From the NCBI GenBank assembly GCA_017307335.1, contig JAFKFJ010000199.1:1-32575 (forward strand): 32,575 bases of DNA. Reading direction: 5' to 3'. The translations under genes were made by a program, and so were the position numbers. Numbering within the stretch: the stretch's first letter is position 1; each line of letters begins with the position of its first letter. The stretch comes from Alphaproteobacteria bacterium (lineage in GTDB: Bacteria; Pseudomonadota; Alphaproteobacteria; Acetobacterales; Acetobacteraceae). A model generated the notes under the pieces. That model ran no database searches. It saw only the letters and a program-made list of their open reading frames with translations, and had not been told where the DNA came from. This document shows, piece after piece, positions 23,486-31,082 of this stretch.

Positions 23486-25111
23486 ATGGCCGAGCGCGAG
23501 ACGATGGCGTTCGACGTGGTGGTGGTCGGCGCCGGGCCGGCCGGCCTGGCCGCGGCGATCCGCCTGAAGCAGCTCGCGCCCGACAGCAGTATATGCGTCG
23601 TCGAGAAGGGCGCCGAGATCGGCGCGCATATCCTCTCGGGCGCAGTGATCGAGCCGCGCGCGCTCGACGAGCTGCTGCCCGACTGGCGGACGCAGGGCGC
23701 GCCGCTCACCACCCCGGCCGAGCACGACCGGTTTCTCTACCTGACCGCGACGCGCGCCTTTGCCCTGCCGACGCCGCCGCAGATGCACAACGCGGGCAAT
23801 TTCATCGGCAGCCTCGGCGATCTCTGCCGCTGGCTCGGCGCGCAGGCGGAAGCTCTCGGCGTCGAGATCTATCCGGGATTCGCGGCCGCCGACGTGATCG
23901 AGGAGAACGGACAGATCGGCGGGATCGTCACCGGCGACATGGGCCGCGGGCGCGACGGCGCGCCGGGGCCGAATTTTCAGCCGGGCATGGAGTTGCGTGC
24001 TGGCTACACGATCCTTGCCGAGGGCTGCCGCGGCAGCCTGACCAAGCGGCTGCTGGAGCGCTTCGCGCTGCGCGACCCGCGCACGCCGCAGACCTACGCG
24101 CTCGGCTGCAAGGAGCTCTGGGAAGTCCCGCAGGAGAACCATCGACCGGGCCAGGTGCTGCACACGATCGGCTGGCCGCTCGACGCCGCAACCTATGGCG
24201 GCTCGTTCCTCTACCACTGGGGCGAGAACTTCATCTCCTACGGCTTCGTCGTCGGCCTCGACTACCGCAATCCGTTTCTCTCGCCGTTTGAGGAGATGCA
24301 GCGGTTCAAGACGCATCCGGCGATCCGCGACATGTTCGCTGGCGGCCGGCGCGTCGCGTACGGCGCGCGGGCGCTGAGCGAAGGCGGCTGGCAGTCGCTG
24401 CCGAAACTCACCTTTCCCGGCGGCTGCCTGGTCGGTGACGCGGCGGGCTTTCTCAACGTGCCGAAGATCAAGGGCACGCATGCGGCGATGAAGTCCGGCA
24501 TGCTCGCCGCCGAGGCGGTGGCGGAGGCGCTCGCCGGCGATCGTGCCCCGGAACCCGCGAGCTACGAGGCGCGGTTTCGCGCGTCCTGGCTGAGCGCGGA
24601 GCTGCATGGCGTGCGCAACATCCGCCCCGGCTTCGCGAAGTTCGGGCTGTATGGCGGGCTTCTGAACGCGGCACTGGATACCTACGTGCTGCGCGGACGC
24701 GCGCCGTGGACACTCGCGCATCCGCATGCGGACCACGAAAGTTTGAAGGATGCGGCTGCCGCGCGGCCGATCGCGTATCCGAAGGCGGACGGCGTGCTGA
24801 CGTTCGACCGCCTCGGCTCGGTGTTCATCAGCAACACCAATCACGAGGAAGACCAGCCCGGCCACCTGCACCTGCGGGAACCGGCGCGGGCGATCGCGGT
24901 GAACTGGGATCGCTATGGCAGCCCCGAGACGCGGTACTGTCCCGCCGGCGTCTATGAGATCGTCGGCGCCGAGAGCGGCCGGCCGAGCCTGCAGATCAAC
25001 GCGCAGAACTGCGTGCACTGCAAGACCTGCGACATCAAGGACCCGACCCAGAACATCGACTGGGTGCCACCCGAGGGCGGCGGCGGGCCGGTCTATCCGA
25101 GCGGGATGTAA
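23486..25111 (+). CDS. electron transfer flavoprotein-ubiquinone oxidoreductase
   Basis: This 541-residue inner-membrane-associated enzyme passes electrons from ETF, reduced by acyl-CoA and amino-acid dehydrogenases, to ubiquinone. The FAD-binding motif VVVVGAGPAGLAAA is at about residues 11-24, and AHILSGAVIEPRALDELLPDW is typical of the family (here split: AHILSGAVI, EPRALDELLPDW). The second FAD contact is GGCLVGDAAGFLNVPKIKGTH. The [4Fe-4S] ligands are Cys485 (CPAGVYE), Cys509, Cys512 and Cys515 (NCVHCKTCDIKDP). Nothing is missing. I chose ATG 23486 rather than GTG 23480. It stands alone; the ETF subunit genes are not in the window. Confidence 0.96.
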   Translation: MAERETMAFDVVVVGAGPAGLAAAIRLKQLAPDSSICVVEKGAEIGAHILSGAVIEPRALDELLPDWRTQGAPLTTPAEHDRFLYLTATRAFALPTPPQMHNAGNFIGSLGDLCRWLGAQAEALGVEIYPGFAAADVIEENGQIGGIVTGDMGRGRDGAPGPNFQPGMELRAGYTILAEGCRGSLTKRLLERFALRDPRTPQTYALGCKELWEVPQENHRPGQVLHTIGWPLDAATYGGSFLYHWGENFISYGFVVGLDYRNPFLSPFEEMQRFKTHPAIRDMFAGGRRVAYGARALSEGGWQSLPKLTFPGGCLVGDAAGFLNVPKIKGTHAAMKSGMLAAEAVAEALAGDRAPEPASYEARFRASWLSAELHGVRNIRPGFAKFGLYGGLLNAALDTYVLRGRAPWTLAHPHADHESLKDAAAARPIAYPKADGVLTFDRLGSVFISNTNHEEDQPGHLHLREPARAIAVNWDRYGSPETRYCPAGVYEIVGAESGRPSLQINAQNCVHCKTCDIKDPTQNIDWVPPEGGGGPVYPSGM

Positions 25112-25182
25112 TCGTCGCAAGAAAGCGCGGCGCCGGCGCCTATCCGGTGGCGCGGGTGGCAGGGCACTGATAGGGTGAGCCA

Positions 25183-26922
25183 ATGAACAATGCCCCTCGT
25201 ACCTGGCGCACGGTGCTGCTGGCACTGTCCCTGCTTTCGGGCTGTGCGGCTGCCGGCTCCGGATCCGCGACCGCCGATCCGCGCCTCCCCCGCGGGCAGT
25301 CCTTCAGCCGCACCGGGGCGGCCGGCGATTTCCTGGCCGGCCGCTTCGCGGGCGCCGAGGGCGACCTGGACACCGCCGCCGACGACCTTCTGAAGGCGCA
25401 GGCGAAGGACCCGACCAACCCCGAGCTGCGGCAGCAGGCGTTCATGGCCACCCTGCTCGCCGGCCAGTCGTCGGAGGCGGTGCGCCTCGCGCGCATGCAG
25501 CCGGACAACCAGGCGGCGCAGCTTCTGCTCGGCGACGTCGAGGCACGCAACGGCGGCTGGGAAGCCGCCGAGCAGCGCTTCGCGAGCCTGCCCAAGCAGG
25601 GGCTGACGCAGGTGCTGCAACCGCTGCTCGTCGCGTGGACGCAGGCGGGCGGCGGTCACACCGATCGGGCGCTGGGCACGCTGCGGCCGTATGTCGAGGG
25701 TGACCGGTTCCGCGCGGTCTATGCGTTCCACGCCGCGATGATCGCCGATATCGGCGGCCGCGCCACCGAGGCGGGCCGGCTGTATCATCTCGCGCAGTCA
25801 GAGTTCGCAGGCCCCAACCTCGACCTTGCGCGGGCGCTGGCGAGCTGGCAGATGCGCAACGGCCAGCAGACCGCGGCGCACCAGACGATCGCGGCGGTGA
25901 TCCATACCGGCGACGAGCTGGGACTGGCTGCGGCGCGGCTGCAGGCCGACGCGGCGACGCGGCCGGTGCGCAACGCCACCGACGGCATCGCGGAATCCTA
26001 CCTCGCCCTCGCCGCCGCGCTGCGCCAGCAGGACGCCAACGACTTCGCCGCCGTGCTGCTGCGTCTGTCGCTCGATCTCCGCCCGGACTTCACGGCCGCG
26101 CGGCTGATGCTCGCGGACGTGCTGGGCGGCGGGAAGCGGCCGGACCTGGCGCTCGGCATCCTGGCAGAGGTCAGCGCGAGCGACCCGCTGGCGCCCGTGG
26201 TCGATCTGCGGCGCGCGGCCCTGCAGGATCGCGCCGGCAATACCGAAGAGGCGCTCCGCACCCTGGCGCGGCTCGAGGCGGCGGCGCCGGACCGGCCGGA
26301 GCCCTGGGCGCTGCAGGGCGCAATCCTGCGCACCAAGCACCGCTACCCGGAGGCGGTCGCCGCCTACGACCGCGCGGTCACCCTGCTCGGTCAGCCGACG
26401 CGCGCCAACTGGCCACTGTTCTACGAGCGCGGCATCGCCGAGGAACGGTCGCATCAGTGGTCGAAGGCCGAGGCGGACTTCCAGATGGCGCTGAAGCTCT
26501 CGCCCGACGAGCCGCTGGTGCTGAACTATCTCGGCTATTCCTGGACCGAGCAGAACCGCAACCTGCCCGAGGCGCGGCGGATGATCGAGCGCGCCGCGGC
26601 CGCGCGGCCGAATGACGGCGCGATCACCGACAGCCTCGGCTGGATCGCGCTGCGCGAGGGCGACACCGCGGGCGCGGTGCGCGACCTGGAGAAGGCGGTC
26701 GAACTGCAGCCGGAGGATGCCACCATCAACGGGCATCTCGGCGACGCCTACTGGGCCGCGGGACGCAAGCTGGAGGCGCTGTACCAGTGGCGCCGGGCGC
26801 TGACCCTGAACCCGGACCCCGAGGACGTGCCGAAGCTGGAGGCGAAGCTGCAGGACGCGCAGAGCGTGGCGCAGCCGAAACAGGCGCAGACCGAAGCGCC
26901 GACCGCCGAGAAGGCCCAGTAA
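25183..26922 (+). CDS. TPR-repeat lipoprotein
   Basis: This is a 579-residue envelope protein. The signal peptide ends in a lipobox, Leu18-Ser-Gly-Cys21. The remainder is helical with many tetratricopeptide repeats. The clearest are in the C-terminal half: [74 protein letters not shown] and [16 protein letters not shown]. The tail is Gln/Glu/Lys-rich. Such proteins are scaffolds at the outer membrane; no partner is known. It lies upstream of ispE with 11 bases between, an arrangement I recall in several alphaproteobacteria, and the two are probably co-transcribed. Confidence 0.9.
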   Translation: MNNAPRTWRTVLLALSLLSGCAAAGSGSATADPRLPRGQSFSRTGAAGDFLAGRFAGAEGDLDTAADDLLKAQAKDPTNPELRQQAFMATLLAGQSSEAVRLARMQPDNQAAQLLLGDVEARNGGWEAAEQRFASLPKQGLTQVLQPLLVAWTQAGGGHTDRALGTLRPYVEGDRFRAVYAFHAAMIADIGGRATEAGRLYHLAQSEFAGPNLDLARALASWQMRNGQQTAAHQTIAAVIHTGDELGLAAARLQADAATRPVRNATDGIAESYLALAAALRQQDANDFAAVLLRLSLDLRPDFTAARLMLADVLGGGKRPDLALGILAEVSASDPLAPVVDLRRAALQDRAGNTEEALRTLARLEAAAPDRPEPWALQGAILRTKHRYPEAVAAYDRAVTLLGQPTRANWPLFYERGIAEERSHQWSKAEADFQMALKLSPDEPLVLNYLGYSWTEQNRNLPEARRMIERAAAARPNDGAITDSLGWIALREGDTAGAVRDLEKAVELQPEDATINGHLGDAYWAAGRKLEALYQWRRALTLNPDPEDVPKLEAKLQDAQSVAQPKQAQTEAPTAEKAQ

Positions 26923-26933
26923 GCCCGTCCGCT

Positions 26934-27800
26934 TTGCTTGAGCAATTCGCGCCGGCCAAGGTCAACCTCGCCCTGCATGTGCTGGGGCATCGCGAGGACG
27001 GCTATCACCGGCTCGACAGCCTCGTCGTGTTCGCCGGCGTGGGCGATCGCGTGCGCGCGGCGCCGGCGGCGACGCTCAGCCTCACGCTGACGGGCCCGCG
27101 CAGCGCGGCATTGCCGGCGGGGGCGGAGAACCTCGTGCTGCGCGCGGCCGAACGGCTGGCCGCGACCGCGGGCGTCCGGGACGGCGCGCGGCTGGTGCTG
27201 GACAAGCAGCTTCCCGTCGCCTCCGGCATCGGCGGCGGGTCGACCGATGCGGCGGCGGCGCTGCGCCTGCTCGCCCGGCTGTGGCGGCCCGCGCTGACGC
27301 CGGATGCGATGCGGCGCCTCGCGCTGGGCCTGGGCGCCGACGTGCCGGTGTGCCTCGCCGCGCGGCCGGCGCGCATGGGTGGGATCGGCGAGGTGCTGAC
27401 CCCTGCACCGGACCTGCCGCCCTGCGGCATGGTGCTGATCAATCCCGGCGTGGCGGTGGCGACGCCGGCCGTGTTCGCTGCGCGGCAGGGCGCGTTCTCG
27501 CCGCCGCTCGACCTGCCGCCGGCATGGCCCGATGCCGCCACGATGGCGCGCGACCTCGGGCGGGCCGGCAACGACCTGGAGGCGCCGGCGATCACGCTCG
27601 CGCCCGCGATCGGCGCGGTGCTGGCGGCGCTGGGGGCCTGGCCGGGATGTCTGCTGGCACGGATGAGCGGCTCGGGCGCCACCTGTTTCGGCCTGTTCGA
27701 TAGCCCTGCATCGGCCCGGACGGCCGCCGCCGGCCTGGCGCGGCCCGGTTGGTGGTGCTGGGGCGGCGGACTTGTCGGCGCGGCGGGCGCCGCCTATTGA
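26934..27800 (+). CDS. ispE: 4-diphosphocytidyl-2-C-methyl-D-erythritol kinase
   Basis: This 288-residue GHMP kinase phosphorylates CDP-ME in the MEP isoprenoid pathway, which feeds the farnesyl diphosphate used by the hopanoid operon. Lys9 in [14 protein letters not shown] and Asp136 in GLGADVPV are the catalytic pair of IspE. The ATP loop [16 protein letters not shown] and the C-terminal [11 protein letters not shown] are both intact. No ATG or GTG lies near the expected start. TTG 26934, 11 bases after the TPR stop, fits family length best but has only a weak, distant ribosome site, so translation may be coupled to the upstream gene. An in-frame start at 26787 would add ~49 residues overlapping the TPR gene. 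Confidence 0.93.
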   Translation: MLEQFAPAKVNLALHVLGHREDGYHRLDSLVVFAGVGDRVRAAPAATLSLTLTGPRSAALPAGAENLVLRAAERLAATAGVRDGARLVLDKQLPVASGIGGGSTDAAAALRLLARLWRPALTPDAMRRLALGLGADVPVCLAARPARMGGIGEVLTPAPDLPPCGMVLINPGVAVATPAVFAARQGAFSPPLDLPPAWPDAATMARDLGRAGNDLEAPAITLAPAIGAVLAALGAWPGCLLARMSGSGATCFGLFDSPASARTAAAGLARPGWWCWGGGLVGAAGAAY

Positions 27801-27813
27801 GCCGCTTGCCGGC

Positions 27814-27884
27814 TGGGGCGTCGCCAAGTGGTAAGGCAGCGGATTTTGGTTCCGCGATCGGAGGTTCGAATCCTCCCGCCCCAA
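27814..27884 (+). tRNA. tRNA-Gln (anticodon TTG)
   Basis: A full cloverleaf can be drawn: acceptor TGGGGCG/CGCCCCA, D-stem GCC/GGC, anticodon stem GCGGA/TCCGC with loop TTTTGGT (anticodon TTG at loop positions 34-36), a 4-base variable loop, and T-stem GGAGG/CCTCC with TTCGAAT. The discriminator is A, and CCA is not encoded (CCC follows). It starts 13 bases after the ispE stop. I see no integrase or duplicated 3' end, so it does not look like an occupied attachment site. Confidence 0.97.
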
Positions 27885-27929
27885 CCCCGGCATCGGGCCG
27901 TCGCCGAGGTCTCACGGAGTGATCGCGGG

Positions 27930-28328
27930 ATGTCGAAGCTCGCCGCTGCCGTTGCGCTGACCGCCCTGCTTGCGACGGCGGGCTGCGTGGAGCCGCCCGT
28001 AACCGGCCCGGTGGTACTCGCGCTGCCGGCCTCGGGCAGGACGTATGAGCAGTTCAGGGCAGACGACGCGCATTGCCGCACCGTCGCGATGACCGCCATC
28101 GGCGGCACCGCCAGCCCCGGCACCGCCAGCCCCGGCACCGCCAACCCCGGCACCGCCAAACGAGGGCCCGCCGGCCCCGCCGCCCAGCGCAACTACGATA
28201 GCGTCTATGCCCAATGCATGGTCGCGGCCGGCGATGCCGTTCCGAGCGTCGGTGCACCGCCGTTCGCGTATCCGGCCTATCCTTATGCGCCGCCCGTCTA
28301 TGAGGGACCGACCGAATTCACCCGGTAG
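27930..28328 (+). CDS. small lipoprotein with internal tandem repeat
   Basis: This is a 132-residue protein. The N-terminal signal ends ATAGC (Cys19), a lipobox with Thr instead of Leu at -3. TYEQFRADDAHCRTVA and later AAQRNYDSVYAQCMVAAGD resemble the two conserved blocks of the alphaproteobacterial glycine-zipper lipoproteins, each with one Cys. Between them, where a glycine zipper would be, lies a stretch made of Gly-Thr-Ala-Ser-Pro repeats encoded by 15-bp DNA repeats. The C-terminus is Tyr/Pro-rich. It may be an envelope protein of the same family that has lost its membrane-spanning zipper. A GGAG site is ten bases from the ATG. Confidence 0.65.
   Translation: MSKLAAAVALTALLATAGCVEPPVTGPVVLALPASGRTYEQFRADDAHCRTVAMTAIGGTASPGTASPGTANPGTAKRGPAGPAAQRNYDSVYAQCMVAAGDAVPSVGAPPFAYPAYPYAPPVYEGPTEFTR
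28104..28159 (+). repeat. 15-bp tandem repeat inside the lipoprotein gene
   Basis: GGCACCGCCAGCCCC occurs twice perfectly (28104-28118, 28119-28133), once with one change (28134-28148), and partly a fourth time to 28159. The unit length is a multiple of three, so copy-number change would keep the frame. Confidence 0.9.
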
Positions 28329-28363
28329 CGCGGGACCGTTCGAGCCAGCCGAAGGAGAACGTC

Positions 28364-28885
28364 GTGGCGACCGTTGACGAGATGAAGAGCCGCTGGATCT
28401 ACAGCGAACTGGGCTCGCCACGCTGGGCCGAGGCGTATGAGCAGTTGCGCGGCGACACCCCGCTGCTCGAAAAGGCGAAGCTGCATGTGCCGTTCGCCGC
28501 CCTCTCGGAAGACGAGCGGGAGCAGTTGCTGCGATACGCGCCCATCAGTTCGCGGCGCGGTCTGATGGGGCGGCTGAACAACCATGCCGCCTATCGCCTG
28601 GAACACTGGGACAAGCAGCGGATCCGCACGACCACCACCATCCACGCCTATGGCTCGGTCCCGTACGCCGAATTTCTTGCCGGTCACTGCCCACCGGGCG
28701 AGGAGGCGGCCGACCCGCGGGAAGCCGCGAAGGCCCTGCCCTACTATCCCGGGACCTGGGAGGCTGGAATCGTCGTCGGCAAGCCGGGCGAATACATGCT
28801 GCTCGACGGCTACACCCGCAGTGTCGTGTTCATGAAGGAAGCACCCGCCGACGCGACGTTCGCCCTGTGGGTGCCCGAGGAATAG
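28364..28885 (+). CDS. hypothetical protein (173 residues)
   Basis: I do not recognise this protein. It has no signal peptide or membrane segment and looks soluble. Features are a helical N-terminal half (MKSRWIYSELGSPRWAEAYEQ), a basic centre (HWDKQRIRTTTTIHAYG), and a C-terminal block GIVVGKPGEYMLLDGYTRSVVFM. The LLDGYTR stretch recalls the (I/L)DG(Y/H)xR box of ParB-like domains, but the surrounding motifs are not obvious. The GTG start is chosen for the AAGGAG site six bases upstream. It lies 35 bases after the lipoprotein gene and may share its transcript. Confidence 0.7.
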   Translation: MATVDEMKSRWIYSELGSPRWAEAYEQLRGDTPLLEKAKLHVPFAALSEDEREQLLRYAPISSRRGLMGRLNNHAAYRLEHWDKQRIRTTTTIHAYGSVPYAEFLAGHCPPGEEAADPREAAKALPYYPGTWEAGIVVGKPGEYMLLDGYTRSVVFMKEAPADATFALWVPEE

Positions 28886-28988
28886 CTCCCGCGCCCGCCG
28901 CGTTCCCACCGCCGCGGGCGACGATCCGGCACGAACCATCTCACGCCGTGAGCGGCACCCATCCGTTCGCATGCGTGCGCGCGCCCGC

Positions 28989-29018
28989 TTGTGAGCGAGC
29001 CGAAGATGTTGCTACGCT
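28989..29018 (+). promoter_or_regulatory. candidate promoter of the hyuA-hyuB pair
   Basis: TTGTGA (28989-28994) and TACGCT (29013-29018) are 18 bases apart, 33 bases upstream of the hyuA ATG. The sequence to 28886 upstream contains nothing else that I recognise. Confidence 0.4.
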
Positions 29019-29051
29019 TTCGCGCAGTGCCGCCGAGGGAGAACTGCGTCG

Positions 29052-31082
29052 ATGCGCTTCATGGTCGGAATCGATGTCGGCGGCACCTTCACCGACTTCG
29101 TTGCGTACGATCGCGAGACCAAAGAGATCGACGTCTGGAAGCACCTGTCGGTGCCGGCCAATCCCGTCGACGGAATTCTCGCTGGCATGGCATCGTTCGC
29201 GCATCGCGGCGAAATCGCGAACATCCGGCTTGGCACCACAGTCGCCACCAACGCGCTCGTGGAGCGCAAGGGTGCGACGATCGCCTACGTGACGACCAAG
29301 GGCTTCCGCGATGTGATCTTCATCCAGCGCGGGAACCGGAAGTTCCACTACGACATGAGCTGGGTGAAGCCGAAGCCGCTGGCGCTGCGGCGCCACTGCT
29401 TCGAGGTGGTGGAACGGCTGGATGCCTCCGGCAACGTTCTGACGCCGCTGGACGAGGACAGCGTGCGCGAGGTGGCGCGCCGCATCGCGGACGATCCCGA
29501 CGTCACCGCGGTCGCGGTGATGCTGCTGTTCTCCTACCTCAACCCGGTGCATGAGCATCGGGTGAAGGCGATCTTCGCCAAGGAGGCGCCGCGGCTCGCG
29601 GTCTCGACCTCCTACGACGTGCTGCCGAAATGGAAGGAGTACGAGCGCGCGTCGACGACGCTCGCGGACGCCTATCTCAAGCCGCTGGTGAGCCGCCAGC
29701 TCCGCCACATGCGTGAGCGTTTCGCGCAGGAGGGCGTGACCGAGCATGTCGTCGTCATCAAGTCGAACGGCGGCGAGATGACGCTGGAGGCGGCGGCCGA
29801 GCGGCCGGTGGAGATCCTGGTCTCCGGCCCGACCGGCGGCGTGGTCGCGAGCAAATACATCGCCCGCCTGCTCGGCGTGCCGTCACTGGTCACGTTCGAC
29901 ATGGGCGGCACCTCCACCGACTGCTCGACGATCTTCAACGGCCAGGAAAACTTCACCACCAATTTCGAGATCGAGTGGGGGGTGCCGATCCAGATCCCGA
30001 TGATCGACATCCGCACCATCGGCGCGGGCGGCGGGTCGATCGCATGGATCGACAAGGGCGGCATGCTGCGCGTGGGGCCGCACAGCGCGGGCGCCAACCC
30101 CGGCCCGGCGTGCTACGGCGCCGGCGGGACGGAGGCGACCGTCACCGATGCGAACGTCGTGCTCGGCCGCATCAATCCGGCGAACTTCCTGGGCGGCAGC
30201 ATGTCGCTCGACGTCGACGCCGCGACGGCCGCCGTCGGGCGCATCGCGGGGAAACTCGGCATGACGGCCGACGCCGCGGCACTCGCGATCGTGCAGATTG
30301 CGAACAACAACATGGTGGGCGCGCTGCGCAGCGTGCTGATCGAGCGCGGGCTCGATCCGCGCGACTTCACGCTGATGGCCTTCGGCGGCGCCGGGCCGCT
30401 GCACGCCGCCGACCTGATGCTGGACACCGGCATCCCGAACGCGATCGTGCCCAATCATCCAGGTCAGTTTTCGGCCTACGGCTTCATCCTGACCGACGCG
30501 CGCGTCGACCGGCATCGCACGCTGCAACTGACGTCGAAGCGCTTCGACCCGGCGCGCGCGAGTGCGGTGATGGCGGAGCTGGTGGCCGAGGGGATCGCGG
30601 CGTTGCGCACGCAGGGCTATACCGAGAACATCGACGTCTTCCGCAGCCTGGAGATGCGCTATCTCGGCCAGAACTATGAGCTGGAGCTGCCGATCGCCTT
30701 CGATGCGTTCACCGCCGAGACCACGGAGCGGCTGTGGCAGCAGTTCCACGACGCGCACCTCGCCCGGTTCGGCTTCAACATCCCTGGCGAGATCATCGAG
30801 GTCGTGAATTTCTCGGCGACCGTGGTGTCGGTGACGCCGAAGCCGGAGTTCAAGCGCATCGCCGCGGCGAGCGGGCCGGCGGAGCCGGTGGGGCGGCGCG
30901 CGGTGGCCTATGCCGGCGGGCGGCTCGACACCCCGGTCTATCTTCGCGCGGCGCTGCGTGACGGGCACACGATCGCGGGGCCGGCGATCATCGAGGAGGC
31001 GGCCTCCGTCACCGTGCTCAACCCCGGCCAGCGCCTGACGGTGGACGGCTACGGCAACCTGCTGCTGAGCGCCGCGGGATGA
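29052..31082 (+). CDS. hydantoinase/oxoprolinase family protein, A (beta) subunit
   Basis: This is a 676-residue cytosolic ATP-dependent subunit. Two actin-like nucleotide phosphate loops are seen: GIDVGGTFTDF (residues 6-16) and TFDMGGTSTD (about 281-290). It also has GTTVATNALVERKG and IGAGGGSIAWID, all hallmarks of N-methylhydantoinase A, 5-oxoprolinase and acetone or acetophenone carboxylase subunits. Length is normal for HyuA (about 670-720). Substrate cannot be assigned from sequence alone. A GAGGGAG site precedes the ATG at 29052. It is followed by the B subunit with a 4-base ATGA overlap, so the two are translated together as an A2B2-type complex. Confidence 0.93.
   Translation: MRFMVGIDVGGTFTDFVAYDRETKEIDVWKHLSVPANPVDGILAGMASFAHRGEIANIRLGTTVATNALVERKGATIAYVTTKGFRDVIFIQRGNRKFHYDMSWVKPKPLALRRHCFEVVERLDASGNVLTPLDEDSVREVARRIADDPDVTAVAVMLLFSYLNPVHEHRVKAIFAKEAPRLAVSTSYDVLPKWKEYERASTTLADAYLKPLVSRQLRHMRERFAQEGVTEHVVVIKSNGGEMTLEAAAERPVEILVSGPTGGVVASKYIARLLGVPSLVTFDMGGTSTDCSTIFNGQENFTTNFEIEWGVPIQIPMIDIRTIGAGGGSIAWIDKGGMLRVGPHSAGANPGPACYGAGGTEATVTDANVVLGRINPANFLGGSMSLDVDAATAAVGRIAGKLGMTADAAALAIVQIANNNMVGALRSVLIERGLDPRDFTLMAFGGAGPLHAADLMLDTGIPNAIVPNHPGQFSAYGFILTDARVDRHRTLQLTSKRFDPARASAVMAELVAEGIAALRTQGYTENIDVFRSLEMRYLGQNYELELPIAFDAFTAETTERLWQQFHDAHLARFGFNIPGEIIEVVNFSATVVSVTPKPEFKRIAAASGPAEPVGRRAVAYAGGRLDTPVYLRAALRDGHTIAGPAIIEEAASVTVLNPGQRLTVDGYGNLLLSAAG

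Noticed and set aside
27814..27884. tRNA-Gln as an integration site for a mobile element
   Set aside because: No integrase, no duplicated tRNA 3' end downstream, and neighbours on both sides look like ordinary chromosomal genes.
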